From Pontibaca salina (GTDB lineage Bacteria > Pseudomonadota > Alphaproteobacteria > Rhodobacterales > Rhodobacteraceae): a stretch of 64,000 bases of DNA. The stretch covers positions 372,001 through 436,000 of the forward strand of contig NZ_JAEIJD010000002.1 in the NCBI RefSeq assembly GCF_016307205.1, read 5' to 3'. Positions 44,988-54,725 of the stretch are shown here, in pieces (the stretch's first letter is position 1; every line of letters begins with the position of its first letter). Both the position numbers and the translations under genes were made by a program. The notes under the pieces were generated by a model. It worked only from the letters and a program-made list of their open reading frames with translations, was not told the origin of the DNA and did no database searches.

Positions 44988-45986
44988 ATGACAAAGTTCA
45001 ACGCTTTGGTCGTCGACAAAGACGATGATGGTAGAACCAGTGCCGCTGTTAAGAAAATCACTCTTGCCGATCTGCCCAAGGCGGACGTGACCGTGGCGGT
45101 TGAGTATTCCACGATCAACTACAAGGACGGGCTGTGCATCGGGTCCGGCGGCGGTCTTGTACGCAGCTATCCGCACGTTCCGGGTATCGATTTTGCCGGA
45201 ACCGTCGAGGCGTCGGAAGACGCGCGTTACAAGCCCGGTGACAAGGTGGTGCTGACCGGCTGGCGGGTGGGTGAGGCGCATTGGGGCGGCTATGCCCAAA
45301 AGGCGCGGGTGCGCGCCGACTGGCTGGTACCGTTGCCCGACGGGCTGAACACACGGCAGGCGATGGCGGTGGGCACGGCCGGGCTGACGGCAATGCTGGC
45401 AGTCATGGCCTTGGAGGATCAGGGGCTGAAACCCGGCCAAGGGCCGGTTCTGGTGACTGGGGCGGCAGGCGGCGTCGGATCTGTCGCGACCGCGATTCTG
45501 GCGCATTTGGGCCATGAGGTAGCGGCGGTGACCGGACGTCCGGATACCGGCGACTATTTGCGCTCGCTTGGGGCGAGCCGCCTTGTGCCGCGTCAGGACT
45601 TGATCGAGGTGACGCGCAAGCCGCTGGAAGCCGAAACATGGGCAGGATGCATCGATGCGGTGGCCGGCTCCATGCTGGGGCGGGTGCTGAAGCAAATGAA
45701 ATACGGTAGTTCGGTTGCAGCTATCGGTCTTGCCGGAGGCGCAGCCCTCGAAGGTGCATTGATCACGCCTTTTATCCTGCGCGGGGTTAATCTTTTGGGA
45801 ATCGATTCCGTCATGCAGCCCTATGAAAATCGCCGGCGCGCTTGGGATCGCATTGCCTCGGACCTCCCTCTGGACCGGTTGGAGACAATGGTGAGGACGG
45901 TCAAGCTTGAGGATTTGCCTGCTTTGGGGGCGGATATTCTGAAAGGGCAGGTCAAGGGCCGGATTGTCGTTGATGTTAACGCTTGA
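44988..45986 (+). CDS. acuI: Acrylyl-CoA reductase AcuI (MDR family)
   Basis: AcuI reduces acrylyl-CoA to propionyl-CoA with NADPH, detoxifying acrylate made during DMSP breakdown. The 332-residue protein is a zinc-free medium-chain reductase of the YhdH/AcuI type: STINYKDGLCIGSGGG, PGIDFAGTV, the nucleotide-binding VTGAAGGVGSVA and GIDSVMQPYE. An AGGAGG-like site precedes the ATG. No DMSP lyase or demethylase lies in the window, so the role may also be general enoyl-CoA reduction. Confidence 0.92.
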   Translation: MTKFNALVVDKDDDGRTSAAVKKITLADLPKADVTVAVEYSTINYKDGLCIGSGGGLVRSYPHVPGIDFAGTVEASEDARYKPGDKVVLTGWRVGEAHWGGYAQKARVRADWLVPLPDGLNTRQAMAVGTAGLTAMLAVMALEDQGLKPGQGPVLVTGAAGGVGSVATAILAHLGHEVAAVTGRPDTGDYLRSLGASRLVPRQDLIEVTRKPLEAETWAGCIDAVAGSMLGRVLKQMKYGSSVAAIGLAGGAALEGALITPFILRGVNLLGIDSVMQPYENRRRAWDRIASDLPLDRLETMVRTVKLEDLPALGADILKGQVKGRIVVDVNA

Positions 45987-46140
45987 ACGGCGCTCTGGCC
46001 CCATTGGAGCCAGGCGGTGACACCGATATTTATCTGCCATTTGTCGAGTCAACATCGAAATAATGGCTAAAGGGTTTTGTTCATGCGTCTTTTCGCGCTA
46101 GGGTTTGAGGCAGAGCCAATGCCCAATGGGCAATAAGCCC

Positions 46141-46170
46141 GCAGGACAACCCGCAGGACAAACAGGACAA
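46141..46170 (+). repeat. Short direct repeats before the universal stress gene
   Basis: GCAGGACAA occurs at 46141-46149 and 46153-46161 and as ACAGGACAA at 46162-46170, immediately ahead of the AAGGAGA ribosome-binding site. It lies in the probable 5' untranslated region of the stress protein gene. Any regulatory role is unknown. Confidence 0.6.
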
Positions 46171-46181
46171 GGAGACAAAGC

Positions 46182-46601
46182 GTGTTTACCAAAATTATGG
46201 TGCCCGTCGATCTCCCGCATGCCGCGCGACTTGAACGTGCGTTGCAAGTGGCCGCAGATCTCGCCGGGCTTTATCAGGCTGAAGTCTGTTATGTCGCGGT
46301 CACTGCGTCCACACCTGGGCCGAAGGGGCGCAACCCTGAAGAGTTTGCCAAAAGTCTTGAGAGTTTCGCCAGTTCTCAGGGGGCAACTCATGGGCACCGC
46401 AGCAGTTCTCGCGCGATGGTCAGCACGGATCCCAGTATCGACATGGACGACACGCTGCTGAAAGCCTGTAAGGAAACCGGCGCTGATCTTGTGGTGATGG
46501 CCAGTCACGTGCCGAATGTTGCCGATACGCTGTTTCCCTCGCATGGGGGCAAAATCGCCCGAAAGGCTGGGGTGTCCGTAATGGTCGTGCGCGAGGGCTG
46601 A
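46182..46601 (+). CDS. Universal stress protein (UspA family)
   Basis: This 139-residue cytoplasmic protein has the Usp fold: MVPVDLPHAARLERAL at the start and, near the end, KETGADLVVMASHVPN and the GGKIARKAGVSVMVVRE tail. The ATP-binding GxxGS-type loop of some Usp proteins is replaced by a different sequence. The start is GTG at 46182 with AAGGAGA a few bases earlier. A BCCT transporter gene follows 54 bases later, and a Usp beside a transporter is a common arrangement that may reflect regulation of uptake. Confidence 0.87.
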   Translation: MFTKIMVPVDLPHAARLERALQVAADLAGLYQAEVCYVAVTASTPGPKGRNPEEFAKSLESFASSQGATHGHRSSSRAMVSTDPSIDMDDTLLKACKETGADLVVMASHVPNVADTLFPSHGGKIARKAGVSVMVVREG

Positions 46602-46655
46602 CTTGACCTGATGAGCCGGCAAGCCTGGGACGACAATATAAAAAGGGGTGAATTA

Positions 46656-48314
46656 ATGACCGAAGAAACCGCAAGCCAGGGCATACCCGAACCCGAGGGC
46701 GAAGCCGCCGTCATAGAAACCGATTACGATGTCGGTCAGGATAATGTCGAAGGTTCGGTCGGGCCCTTTGGCTTTGATATTCACAACCCCGTTTTTATGA
46801 TTTCCGGCCTCACCGTCGCCGGCTTCGTGTTCTATACACTGGCGTTCCATTCCCAGTCCGAGGTGATATTCTCATGGTTGTTCGACGTAGTAACCAAGGG
46901 GTTTGACTGGTTCTTTATTGGGGTGGCCAATATATTTGTGCTGTTCTGCCTGTTCCTCATCGTCTCGCCATGGGGGAAGGTGCGTCTGGGCGGGTCCGAC
47001 GCAACACCCGATTATACATATATGGGCTGGTTCTCGATGCTGTTTGCCGCCGGGATGGGGATCGGGCTGATGTTTTTTGGCGTCTCCGAACCCATGACGC
47101 ATTTCTCGTCCGCATTCGGCGGGGTGGAAATGGGCGAGGACGGCCTGCGCAGTGATTGGTCACCACTGGGCGGAGCGGCAGGAAATCAGTACGAGGCCAT
47201 GCGCCTTGGCATGGCGGCGACGATCTTTCACTGGGGTCTGCACCCTTGGGCGATTTATGCTGTGGTGGCTTTAGCGTTGGCATTGTTCAGCTATAACAAG
47301 GGCTTGCCGCTGACTATTCGGAGTGCTTTTTATCCGCTTCTGGGAGAGCGCGTCTGGGGTTGGTGGGGCCATGTCATCGACACGCTGGCGGTGTTCGCTA
47401 CGCTATTTGGGTTGGCAACGTCGTTGGGGTTCGGCGCAACACAGGCAAGTGCGGGCCTAAACGAATTGTTCGGTTTCCCTGTCGGGGCGGCGACCGAAGT
47501 CGTGCTGATCACCGGGATCACCGCCATTGCTCTGGTTTCGGTGCTGCGGGGCCTTGACGGCGGGGTCAAGGTGCTGTCGGAAATCAACATGGCGTTGGCC
47601 TTTTTGCTGCTATTCTTCGTGCTGCTCGTGGGACCGACGCTGGCCTTGCTCAAAGGGTTCGTCGAGAGCATGGGGGCGTATTTCCAGTATCTTCCGGCCC
47701 TGTCCAACCCGGTGGGGCGCGCTGACACCAACTTCATGCAGGGTTGGACCTCATTCTATTGGGCCTGGTGGATCAGTTGGTCGCCATTTGTCGGCATGTT
47801 TATTGCCCGTGTCAGCCGCGGCCGCACAGTGCGCGAGTTTCTGATCTGTGTCTTGCTGATCCCGTCGCTGGTCTGTGTTTTGTGGATGAGCATCTTTGGC
47901 GGCACCGCGATCAGCCAGGTGATCAATGACGGCTATACGGTCGCGCAGGACGCGGCGCTGGAACTGCAACTGTTCAAGATGCTGGATATCATGCCCTTGG
48001 CGTCAATGACATCACTGGTAGGGATCGTTCTGGTGATGGTGTTTTTCATCACCTCATCCGATTCCGGCAGCCTTGTGATCGATACAATTACCGCAGGCGG
48101 GAAAGTCGATGCTCCGGTGTCACAACGGGTGTTCTGGTGTGTGCTGGAAGGGGCGGTTGCGATCGTACTGTTGCTGGGCGGCGGCCTTGGGGCGTTGCAG
48201 GCAATGGTGCTCTCGACGGGGCTGCCATTCGCGCTGGTGCTGTTGCTGATGTGCTGGGCAATCTTGCGCGGCTTGATGAACGAGCGCCGACAGTTAAAGG
48301 CCACTGAGATCTAG
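46656..48314 (+). CDS. BCCT-family betaine/choline/carnitine-type transporter
   Basis: This 552-residue inner-membrane protein has about twelve membrane spans and the BCCT hallmarks: GMGIGLMFFGVSEP, the Trp-rich SFYWAWWISWSPFVGMFIARVSRGRTVREF, and SSDSGSLVID. It imports compatible solutes such as glycine betaine, choline, carnitine or DMSP with sodium or protons. About 55 acidic residues precede the first span. The start at 46656 follows AAGGGG. The nearby acuI makes DMSP a plausible substrate, but BCCT specificity cannot be read from the sequence. Confidence 0.9.
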   Translation: MTEETASQGIPEPEGEAAVIETDYDVGQDNVEGSVGPFGFDIHNPVFMISGLTVAGFVFYTLAFHSQSEVIFSWLFDVVTKGFDWFFIGVANIFVLFCLFLIVSPWGKVRLGGSDATPDYTYMGWFSMLFAAGMGIGLMFFGVSEPMTHFSSAFGGVEMGEDGLRSDWSPLGGAAGNQYEAMRLGMAATIFHWGLHPWAIYAVVALALALFSYNKGLPLTIRSAFYPLLGERVWGWWGHVIDTLAVFATLFGLATSLGFGATQASAGLNELFGFPVGAATEVVLITGITAIALVSVLRGLDGGVKVLSEINMALAFLLLFFVLLVGPTLALLKGFVESMGAYFQYLPALSNPVGRADTNFMQGWTSFYWAWWISWSPFVGMFIARVSRGRTVREFLICVLLIPSLVCVLWMSIFGGTAISQVINDGYTVAQDAALELQLFKMLDIMPLASMTSLVGIVLVMVFFITSSDSGSLVIDTITAGGKVDAPVSQRVFWCVLEGAVAIVLLLGGGLGALQAMVLSTGLPFALVLLLMCWAILRGLMNERRQLKATEI

Positions 48315-48397
48315 CCGAGCAACAAGGCGCATGCGGGTTTTTGGCCCGCTTGCGCCATCGGTTCGCAACCGGTCGGAAACATGGACAAAACTCGGCG

Positions 48398-49822
48398 ATG
48401 AACGGTCGAAAAACACCGGTGATCCTGTGGTTCAGGCGCGATTTGCGCCTGTCCGACCATCCGGCACTGCGGGCCGCCTGTGCGCTTGGTGGACCGATCA
48501 TCCCGGTTTTTGTTCTCGATGACACATTCAAGACCCTAGGGGCCGCCCCGAAATGGCGGCTGGGGCTTGGGCTTGAGCATTTCGCGCAGGTACTGGCCAA
48601 AAAGGGCAGTCGCCTGATCCTGCGGCGCGGCGCGGCGTTGGACGTGCTGCGGAGCCTGATTGATGAGACCGGTGCCGATGCGATCTATTGGTCGCGGCTC
48701 TATGATCCCGGTAGTGTTGCGCGCGACAGCGCAGTCAAGGCGGCGTTAAAGCAGCAAGGGATCGCGGCACGCAGTTTCGGCGGCCACCTGCTGTTCGAAC
48801 CGGGGAGCGTTCAGACCCAATCCGGCACGCATTACAAGGTGTACACACCGTTCTGGAATGCGGTCAAAACCTGCGATGTCGAGCAACCGTTGGCCGCGCC
48901 CGAAGCCGTGCCTGCGCCTGATAAATGGCCTGACAGCGATGATTTGGCCGATTGGCAGATGGGGGCTGGCATGGATCGTGGAGCGGCCATCATGCGCCCG
49001 CATGTGCAACTGGGTGAAGCTGCGGCGCTGGCGCGGTTGGATTACTTCCTTAGCGATATCGTCGCGGGCTATGGCGAGAGCCGCAATTATCCCGCTCAGG
49101 ACGGGACGTCGCAGCTTTCTGAGAACCTCGCGCTGGGTGAAATCAGCCCGCACCGTTGCTGGCACGCCGCCGCGCGGGCCCGGCATGAGGGGGCGCAGGG
49201 AGCGCAAATCTGGCAAAAAGAACTGGTCTGGCGCGAATTCGCCTATCACTTGATGCACCATACGCCGCGCCTGCTGAGTGAGAACTGGAAAGCCGATTGG
49301 GATACGTTCCCTTGGAATACCGATAAACGGCTGGCCCCGGTCAAGGCGTGGCAACAGGGACGCACCGGCATGGCTTTTGTCGACGCCGCCATGCGCGAGA
49401 TGTATGTCACTGGCCGCATGCACAATCGGGGTCGGATGATTGCCGCAAGCTATCTGACCAAACATCTGCTGTGCCATTGGAAAATCGGATTGGACTGGTT
49501 TGCTGACTGCCTGATCGACTGGGACCCGGCGAACAACGCCTTGGGCTGGCAATGGTCCGCCGGGACCGGGCCGGATGCGACCCCTTATTTCCGCGTGTTC
49601 AATCCTGAAACGCAACGCGTCAAATTCGATCCCGAGCGCGTCTATGTGAAGACGTGGATTGCCGAAGAGCAGGCAGACCCGCCACAAACCGCGCTGGATT
49701 ACTACCGTGCCATCCCGCGCCATTGGCCAATGCACCCGCAGGATACTTATCCCGAACCGATCGTGGGGGCCAAAGACGGGCGCGGGGCGGCTTTACGCGC
49801 CTACGAAGACCGGGATTTCTGA
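48398..49822 (+). CDS. phrB: Deoxyribodipyrimidine photolyase / cryptochrome family
   Basis: A 474-residue flavoprotein that, as class I CPD photolyase, would repair UV dimers using blue light. It has the N-terminal antenna domain (VILWFRRDLRLSDHPAL) and C-terminal FAD-binding segments QDGTSQLSENLALGEISPH, ELVWREFAYH, GRTGMAFVDAAMREMYVTGRMHNRGRM and WQWSAGTGPDA. The start at 48398 begins right at the antenna domain. The sequence also fits some bacterial cryptochromes, so the repair role is likely but not certain. Confidence 0.92.
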   Translation: MNGRKTPVILWFRRDLRLSDHPALRAACALGGPIIPVFVLDDTFKTLGAAPKWRLGLGLEHFAQVLAKKGSRLILRRGAALDVLRSLIDETGADAIYWSRLYDPGSVARDSAVKAALKQQGIAARSFGGHLLFEPGSVQTQSGTHYKVYTPFWNAVKTCDVEQPLAAPEAVPAPDKWPDSDDLADWQMGAGMDRGAAIMRPHVQLGEAAALARLDYFLSDIVAGYGESRNYPAQDGTSQLSENLALGEISPHRCWHAAARARHEGAQGAQIWQKELVWREFAYHLMHHTPRLLSENWKADWDTFPWNTDKRLAPVKAWQQGRTGMAFVDAAMREMYVTGRMHNRGRMIAASYLTKHLLCHWKIGLDWFADCLIDWDPANNALGWQWSAGTGPDATPYFRVFNPETQRVKFDPERVYVKTWIAEEQADPPQTALDYYRAIPRHWPMHPQDTYPEPIVGAKDGRGAALRAYEDRDF

Positions 49823-49991
49823 GTGTCTTCCGAATGATGACTTGCATGGGTGATGTCGTTACGGTTTGACTGCGGCAATTTATTGTTCAAATGGTTCATG
49901 TTGCGGCGCTGGAGATCGGCACGTTCTGGCGGAACTGGCAAGACAATACCTCAAGCCCCGATGGCGCTGACGGACGAAAAGGGAACTATCT

Positions 49992-51113
49992 GTGGGTGAC
50001 ATTTTTCTATACGGCACCATGCGCCACTTGGCCCTGTTGGAATTGGTTCTGGATCGCCCCCGCGCTAGCATTGACTTAATCGACGCCGAGCTGCCCAACC
50101 ATGCAATATATAGGGGGGGTGAACTCGCGTCGCCCGTTCTCAGCGAAGAAGCCGGACAGCGGGCACGGGGCTTGCTTTTGCGCAACCTCAGCGCTGACGA
50201 TCTAGCACGGCTGCGGTTTTATTACAGCGTGTACCAGCATGAACCGAGCACTCTCGCGGTGGAAACGGATAGCGGCCAGCGCGTGGGGGCCGATATTTTC
50301 CGCGCCGCACCAGATAACTGCCAGATGGATGAGCCCTGGTCTCTGGATGATTGGCTGCGCGACTGGGGCGACCTGACCCTTCGGGTGGCGGAGGAGATCA
50401 TGGGCCAATTTGGCAGGCTTGACGCGGGCGAGGTGGCGGCTCTGGTTCCTCCCATGCGCCGCCGTGCCGATTCCTATTTGGCGGCGCAATACCGTGAATT
50501 CGCATCCGATCAGGCTGTTGCGCGCAATGTCGAGGTGATTTCTGAAAGTCAGCCCTATACAGGGTTTCTGGCAATTCAGAAAAAAGATCTCAGGTTCCGT
50601 CGCCATGATGGCACGATGAGCGAGGTTCACACCCGCGAGGCGCTTATGACATCGCGGGCGGTGGTGGTGCTGCCTTACGATCCCGTCCGCGACGCGGTGT
50701 TGCTGATTCAGCAGTTCCGCGCGCCGCTATACATCAACGGCGATCCGGCGCCCTGGGTCTGGGAGCCGGTGGCGGGCCAGATCGACCCCGGCGAAAGCCC
50801 GCAAACCACCGCCCATCGAGAGGCGATGGAGGAGGCCGGGGTGACCCTGCGTGCGCTCGAACCGGCGGGGCAGGTCTATTCCAGCACCGGCAGTTCCACC
50901 GAGTTCGTGTATCTGTTCATTGGTCTGGCTGATTTGTCCGTGCGCCCCGAAGGCGGCGGTCTTGACTGTGAAGGTGAGGATATCCTGACCCGCATCCTGT
51001 CCTTTGAAGAATTGATCGCAGGGGTCGACGCACAACACTTCTGTGACTTGCCATTGGTTACCACCGCGCTCTGGCTGGCGCGCCATCGTGATCGATTGCG
51101 TCAGATCGCTTGA
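49992..51113 (+). CDS. Fusion of a gamma-glutamylcyclotransferase-like domain and a NUDIX hydrolase
   Basis: The 373-residue protein joins two modules. Residues about 1-110 resemble the AIG2/GGCT fold, beginning with the substrate-loop sequence FLYGTMRH and containing a short PxxxYRGG-like turn. Residues about 185-373 are a NUDIX domain of the ADP-ribose pyrophosphatase type with the box GQIDPGESPQTTAHREAMEEAGV. A linker with basic and acidic residues joins them. GTG 49992 is the start. It would hydrolyse ADP-ribose or related compounds; the first domain's role is uncertain. Confidence 0.85.
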   Translation: MGDIFLYGTMRHLALLELVLDRPRASIDLIDAELPNHAIYRGGELASPVLSEEAGQRARGLLLRNLSADDLARLRFYYSVYQHEPSTLAVETDSGQRVGADIFRAAPDNCQMDEPWSLDDWLRDWGDLTLRVAEEIMGQFGRLDAGEVAALVPPMRRRADSYLAAQYREFASDQAVARNVEVISESQPYTGFLAIQKKDLRFRRHDGTMSEVHTREALMTSRAVVVLPYDPVRDAVLLIQQFRAPLYINGDPAPWVWEPVAGQIDPGESPQTTAHREAMEEAGVTLRALEPAGQVYSSTGSSTEFVYLFIGLADLSVRPEGGGLDCEGEDILTRILSFEELIAGVDAQHFCDLPLVTTALWLARHRDRLRQIA

Positions 51114-51165
51114 GATTGCGCGTACAGGCAGCTACATCGGAATCGAATAGCAGATAGAGGGTATC

Positions 51166-52200
51166 ATGCACATCGCGCGCGATTTGGCCGAGGCCGTAGG
51201 GAATACACCGTTGATCCGGCTGCGCCGTGTCAGCGAGGAAACCGGATGTGAAATTCTGGGCAAGGCCGAATTTATGAATCCCGGCCAATCGGTGAAGGAC
51301 CGTGCGGCGCTTTACATCATCCGCGACGCGGTGGCGCGCGGCGAATTGCGGCCCGGTGGCACCATTGTCGAGGGCACGGCCGGTAATACCGGTATCGGAT
51401 TGGCGCTGGTCGGGGCGTCGATGGGTTTCAAGACGGTGATCGTGATTCCCGAGACCCAGAGCCAGGAAAAGAAGGACATGCTGCGCCTTGCCGGGGCCGA
51501 ATTGGTCCAGGTGCCCGCAGCCCCTTACCGGAACCCCAACAACTACGTGCGTTATTCGGAACGGCTGGCAAAAGAACTGGCGAAAACCGAACCCAATGGT
51601 GCCATCTGGGCCAATCAGTTCGACAACACCGCCAACCGGCGGGCCCATGCCGAGACCACCGGCCCCGAGATCTGGGAGCAGACCGGCGGAGAGGTCCACG
51701 GCTTTACCGCTGCCGTTGGCTCGGGTGGTACTTTGGCGGGCGTCGCTGACGCGCTGCAATCCAAGGGCGTCAAGATCGCGCTGTCCGATCCGATGGGCGC
51801 GGCGCTGTATTCCTTTTACACGAGTGGCAAACTGGAAAGCCAAGGCGACTCGATCACCGAAGGTATCGGGCAGGGGCGCATCACCGAGAATCTCAAGGGT
51901 TTCACGCCCGATTTCGCCTATCAGATCCCGGACGAAGAGGCGCTGCCCTATGTCTTTGATCTGCTGCACGAAGAGGGGCTGGTGCTTGGCGGCTCGTCTG
52001 GCGTCAATGTCGCCGGTGCGGTGCGTCTGGCGCGTGACCTGGGACCGGGCCACACCATCGTGACCATCCTGTGCGATTACGGCACACGCTATCAGTCGAA
52101 ACTGTTCAACCGCGATTTCTTGGCCAGCAAGGGGCTTCCGGTGCCCGATTGGATGGACAAGGCCCCTGCAAGCATCCCGGGCGTATTCGAGGACGTATGA
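51166..52200 (+). CDS. cysK: Cysteine synthase (O-acetylserine sulfhydrylase)
   Basis: A PLP enzyme that forms L-cysteine from O-acetylserine and sulfide. The PLP lysine lies in NPGQSVKDRAALYI (about residue 44), the phosphate-binding loop in GTAGNTGIGLALVG, and a later Gly-rich GSGGTLAGV. Length is 344 residues, slightly longer than E. coli CysK, with an extension around residue 120-135 similar to the CBS-like branch. The stop overlaps the next gene (ATGA), so the two are translationally coupled. Whether it prefers O-acetylserine or another acceptor is not proven. Confidence 0.92.
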   Translation: MHIARDLAEAVGNTPLIRLRRVSEETGCEILGKAEFMNPGQSVKDRAALYIIRDAVARGELRPGGTIVEGTAGNTGIGLALVGASMGFKTVIVIPETQSQEKKDMLRLAGAELVQVPAAPYRNPNNYVRYSERLAKELAKTEPNGAIWANQFDNTANRRAHAETTGPEIWEQTGGEVHGFTAAVGSGGTLAGVADALQSKGVKIALSDPMGAALYSFYTSGKLESQGDSITEGIGQGRITENLKGFTPDFAYQIPDEEALPYVFDLLHEEGLVLGGSSGVNVAGAVRLARDLGPGHTIVTILCDYGTRYQSKLFNRDFLASKGLPVPDWMDKAPASIPGVFEDV

Positions 52201-54527
52201 AACAGGCGGTCCGGCTGCTGCGTCTGTTCGCTGCGCTGGTCTGTCTCTCGTTCGCGAGCGTCGCGGCCGCGCAGGGCAACGGAATAGACAGTGACGCGCA
52301 ACGGCAATGGTTGGCTTTGGCCGAGCGTGCGGAAACGCTGATCGACGATGTTGACGCATCGGATGCGACGCTGGAAGCGATGCGCAGCGACCTGACGGAA
52401 TACCGCGAAACCTTCGTCTCGACGCGCGACCAGAATTCGTCACGGATTGACACGCTGCAATCGCAACTGGAGGCGCTTGGTCCGAAACCCGAAGACCGGG
52501 AAGAGGCCCGGGACATTGCCGAACTGCGCCAGCGGTTGACCACGCAACTGGACCAACTGCGGGTGCCGCGCATTGTTGCGGAGGAATCCTATAACCGCGC
52601 CGACGGGCTGATTGCCGAGATCGACCGCACCTTGCGCGAACGCCAGACCGCGCAAATGGTGGCGCGGGGGCCGATTCCGCTGAACCCGACCTATTGGCCA
52701 GTGGCCTTGAACGATGTGCGTCAGTTCGCCGGGGCAATCGCGACCGAAGTGCGCAGTGCATGGAATGCGCGGCCGGTACGGCAAAACCTCAGCAATCGCC
52801 TGCCGCTGATCGGGCTTTTGGGTGTGGTCGGCCTGATCCTTTTAGCGCGCGGGCGGGCGTGGTCGAAGCGTTTTGGCAACTACATGCGCCAGTTCGGTGG
52901 CAAGGGAACCGGCGTTTGGCGTTTTGTGGTTTCGCTGGCGCGGGTTCTGTTGCCGCTCCTCGGGATAGTCGCGCTTACGCAGGCGGCATTGCTTTCGGGA
53001 TTGTTCGGCTTTCGCGGCACGCTTTTGCTGGAGCGTATCCCCGCTTGGGGTGCCGTCCTGCTGGTGTTCCGCTGGCTCAGCGACCAGATCTATATTGGCA
53101 ATGACGACGACCAATTGCTGCCGGTCGATCCTGAAAATCGCTCGCAAACGCGGCTATTGATCGATCTTCTGGCGCTGATGTTGGTGCTTGCCGGTATGAT
53201 TCAGCTGCTCAATGAGGTCGAGAACATCACCGCCGCATCGCTTGCCGTTCTGAACTTTCCGGTGATCGTGATCACAGCGCTGATTATGTTGCGTTTCCAG
53301 ATGGTGGCGTTTTTCTCGACCGCGGCGACCGATGACGACATCGACGCGGCGGTGCCGGAACTGGGCAAGGTCGTGCGTTTCGCGCGGCGCATGGTTTTTC
53401 TGCTGGCCGTCATCGCGCCGGTATTGGCGGCGCTGGGATATATCAAGGCAGCCTCGGCGCTGGTGTTTCCGGTCGTCCTGACCTTTGCACTGATCACCTC
53501 GGCGCTGGTCGTTCATCGCTTTCTGGTCGATGTTTATGCGTGGCTGAGCCGTCGTGGTGAAGGCGCGCGCGACAGTCTCGCCGCCGTTTTGATCGGGTTT
53601 TTGCTGACACTGGCAGCGGTGCCAATACTGGCGCTGATTTGGGGGGCACGCATCTCGGATCTGACCGAGATCTGGACCAAGTTTATCACCGGATTCCAGA
53701 TCGGCGAAGCCTATATCTCGCCCACCAATTTCCTGATCTTCGTCGTCGTTTTCATCATTGGATATGTGCTGACCCAATTGATCAAAGGCGGTTTACGCGG
53801 CAACATTCTGCCCAAGACGGCGCTGGATCCGGGTGCGCAGAACGCCATCGTTGCCGGGACCGGCTATATCGGGGTGTTCCTTGCCGCGCTGGTTGCCATC
53901 ACCCTTGCCGGTTTCGATCTGTCCTCGCTTGCCATTGTCGCTGGCGCACTGTCGGTCGGCATTGGCTTCGGTCTGCAAACCATCGTGTCGAATTTTGTCA
54001 GTGGTATCATCCTACTTATCGAACGCCCGATCTCCAAGGGCGACTGGATCGAGGTTGGCGGGCTGATGGGCTATGTCCGGGATATCTCGGTGCGCTCAAC
54101 GACGATCGAGACTTTTGACCGCTCGGACGTGATCGTGCCGAATTCGGATCTGATCAGCGGCACGGTGACCAATTACACCCGTGGCAACACGGTGGGGCGG
54201 GTGATCATCCCCGTCAACGTTGTATTTGGCAGCGACACAAGGCAGGTGGAAAAGATCTTGCTGGAGATCGCCAACACGCATCCGATGGTATTGGCCAATC
54301 CCGGCCCCACAGTGCTGTTGGTGAGTTTTGAGAATGGGGCACTGCATTTTGAAATTCGAGCGATCCTGCGGGATGTGAATTGGATCATGAGCGCCAAGTC
54401 CGACATGAATCACGAGATTGCGGAGCGGTTTGCCCAAGCCGGGATCGAGACAGCGCGGCCCCAGCGTGATCTGTGGATGCGTGATCCCGGACCCTTGCCC
54501 GCGCCCGAAAGTCAATCTGGCTCATAA
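52197..54527 (+). CDS. Mechanosensitive channel with DUF3772 domain (MscK-like)
   Basis: A 776-residue inner-membrane protein with a signal peptide (SFASVAAAQG), an N-terminal periplasmic coiled-coil region (residues about 30-170, DUF3772-like), about eleven hydrophobic segments, and a C-terminal MscS domain: GALSVGIGFGLQTIVSNFVSGIILLIERPISKGDWIEVG followed by the beta domain and VPNSDLISGTVTNYT. Such channels release solutes on osmotic downshock. It overlaps the cysteine synthase gene by four bases, sharing its transcript, which is unusual functionally. Confidence 0.92.
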   Translation: MKQAVRLLRLFAALVCLSFASVAAAQGNGIDSDAQRQWLALAERAETLIDDVDASDATLEAMRSDLTEYRETFVSTRDQNSSRIDTLQSQLEALGPKPEDREEARDIAELRQRLTTQLDQLRVPRIVAEESYNRADGLIAEIDRTLRERQTAQMVARGPIPLNPTYWPVALNDVRQFAGAIATEVRSAWNARPVRQNLSNRLPLIGLLGVVGLILLARGRAWSKRFGNYMRQFGGKGTGVWRFVVSLARVLLPLLGIVALTQAALLSGLFGFRGTLLLERIPAWGAVLLVFRWLSDQIYIGNDDDQLLPVDPENRSQTRLLIDLLALMLVLAGMIQLLNEVENITAASLAVLNFPVIVITALIMLRFQMVAFFSTAATDDDIDAAVPELGKVVRFARRMVFLLAVIAPVLAALGYIKAASALVFPVVLTFALITSALVVHRFLVDVYAWLSRRGEGARDSLAAVLIGFLLTLAAVPILALIWGARISDLTEIWTKFITGFQIGEAYISPTNFLIFVVVFIIGYVLTQLIKGGLRGNILPKTALDPGAQNAIVAGTGYIGVFLAALVAITLAGFDLSSLAIVAGALSVGIGFGLQTIVSNFVSGIILLIERPISKGDWIEVGGLMGYVRDISVRSTTIETFDRSDVIVPNSDLISGTVTNYTRGNTVGRVIIPVNVVFGSDTRQVEKILLEIANTHPMVLANPGPTVLLVSFENGALHFEIRAILRDVNWIMSAKSDMNHEIAERFAQAGIETARPQRDLWMRDPGPLPAPESQSGS

Positions 54528-54725
54528 TGGCTTGACCTTGCGCCAGAGCTCTGTTTTCAGTGGGATTGGTCGGATCTTTCCTACTGCCTGACCGTCACGG
54601 TGTGATCAATTAAGAGTTGCCTGATCAATCGCTCAGGCGCCACGATCCGCCGAATGTTTTTTCAATGGTATTTTTTGCTTTACGCTGGATGAATCCAAGC
54701 CCTTGTGGAGGCGGGAGGTACTACG

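Noticed and set aside
46119-46134. Palindrome around GCCCAATGGGC before the universal stress gene
   Set aside because: The stem is only five pairs and has no T tract or repeat elsewhere, so chance is likely.
51058-52761. A 567-codon minus-strand open frame opposite the cysteine synthase gene
   Set aside because: It is a shadow of cysK and the channel gene; composition is Arg/Pro/Gly-rich and no ribosome-binding site is present.
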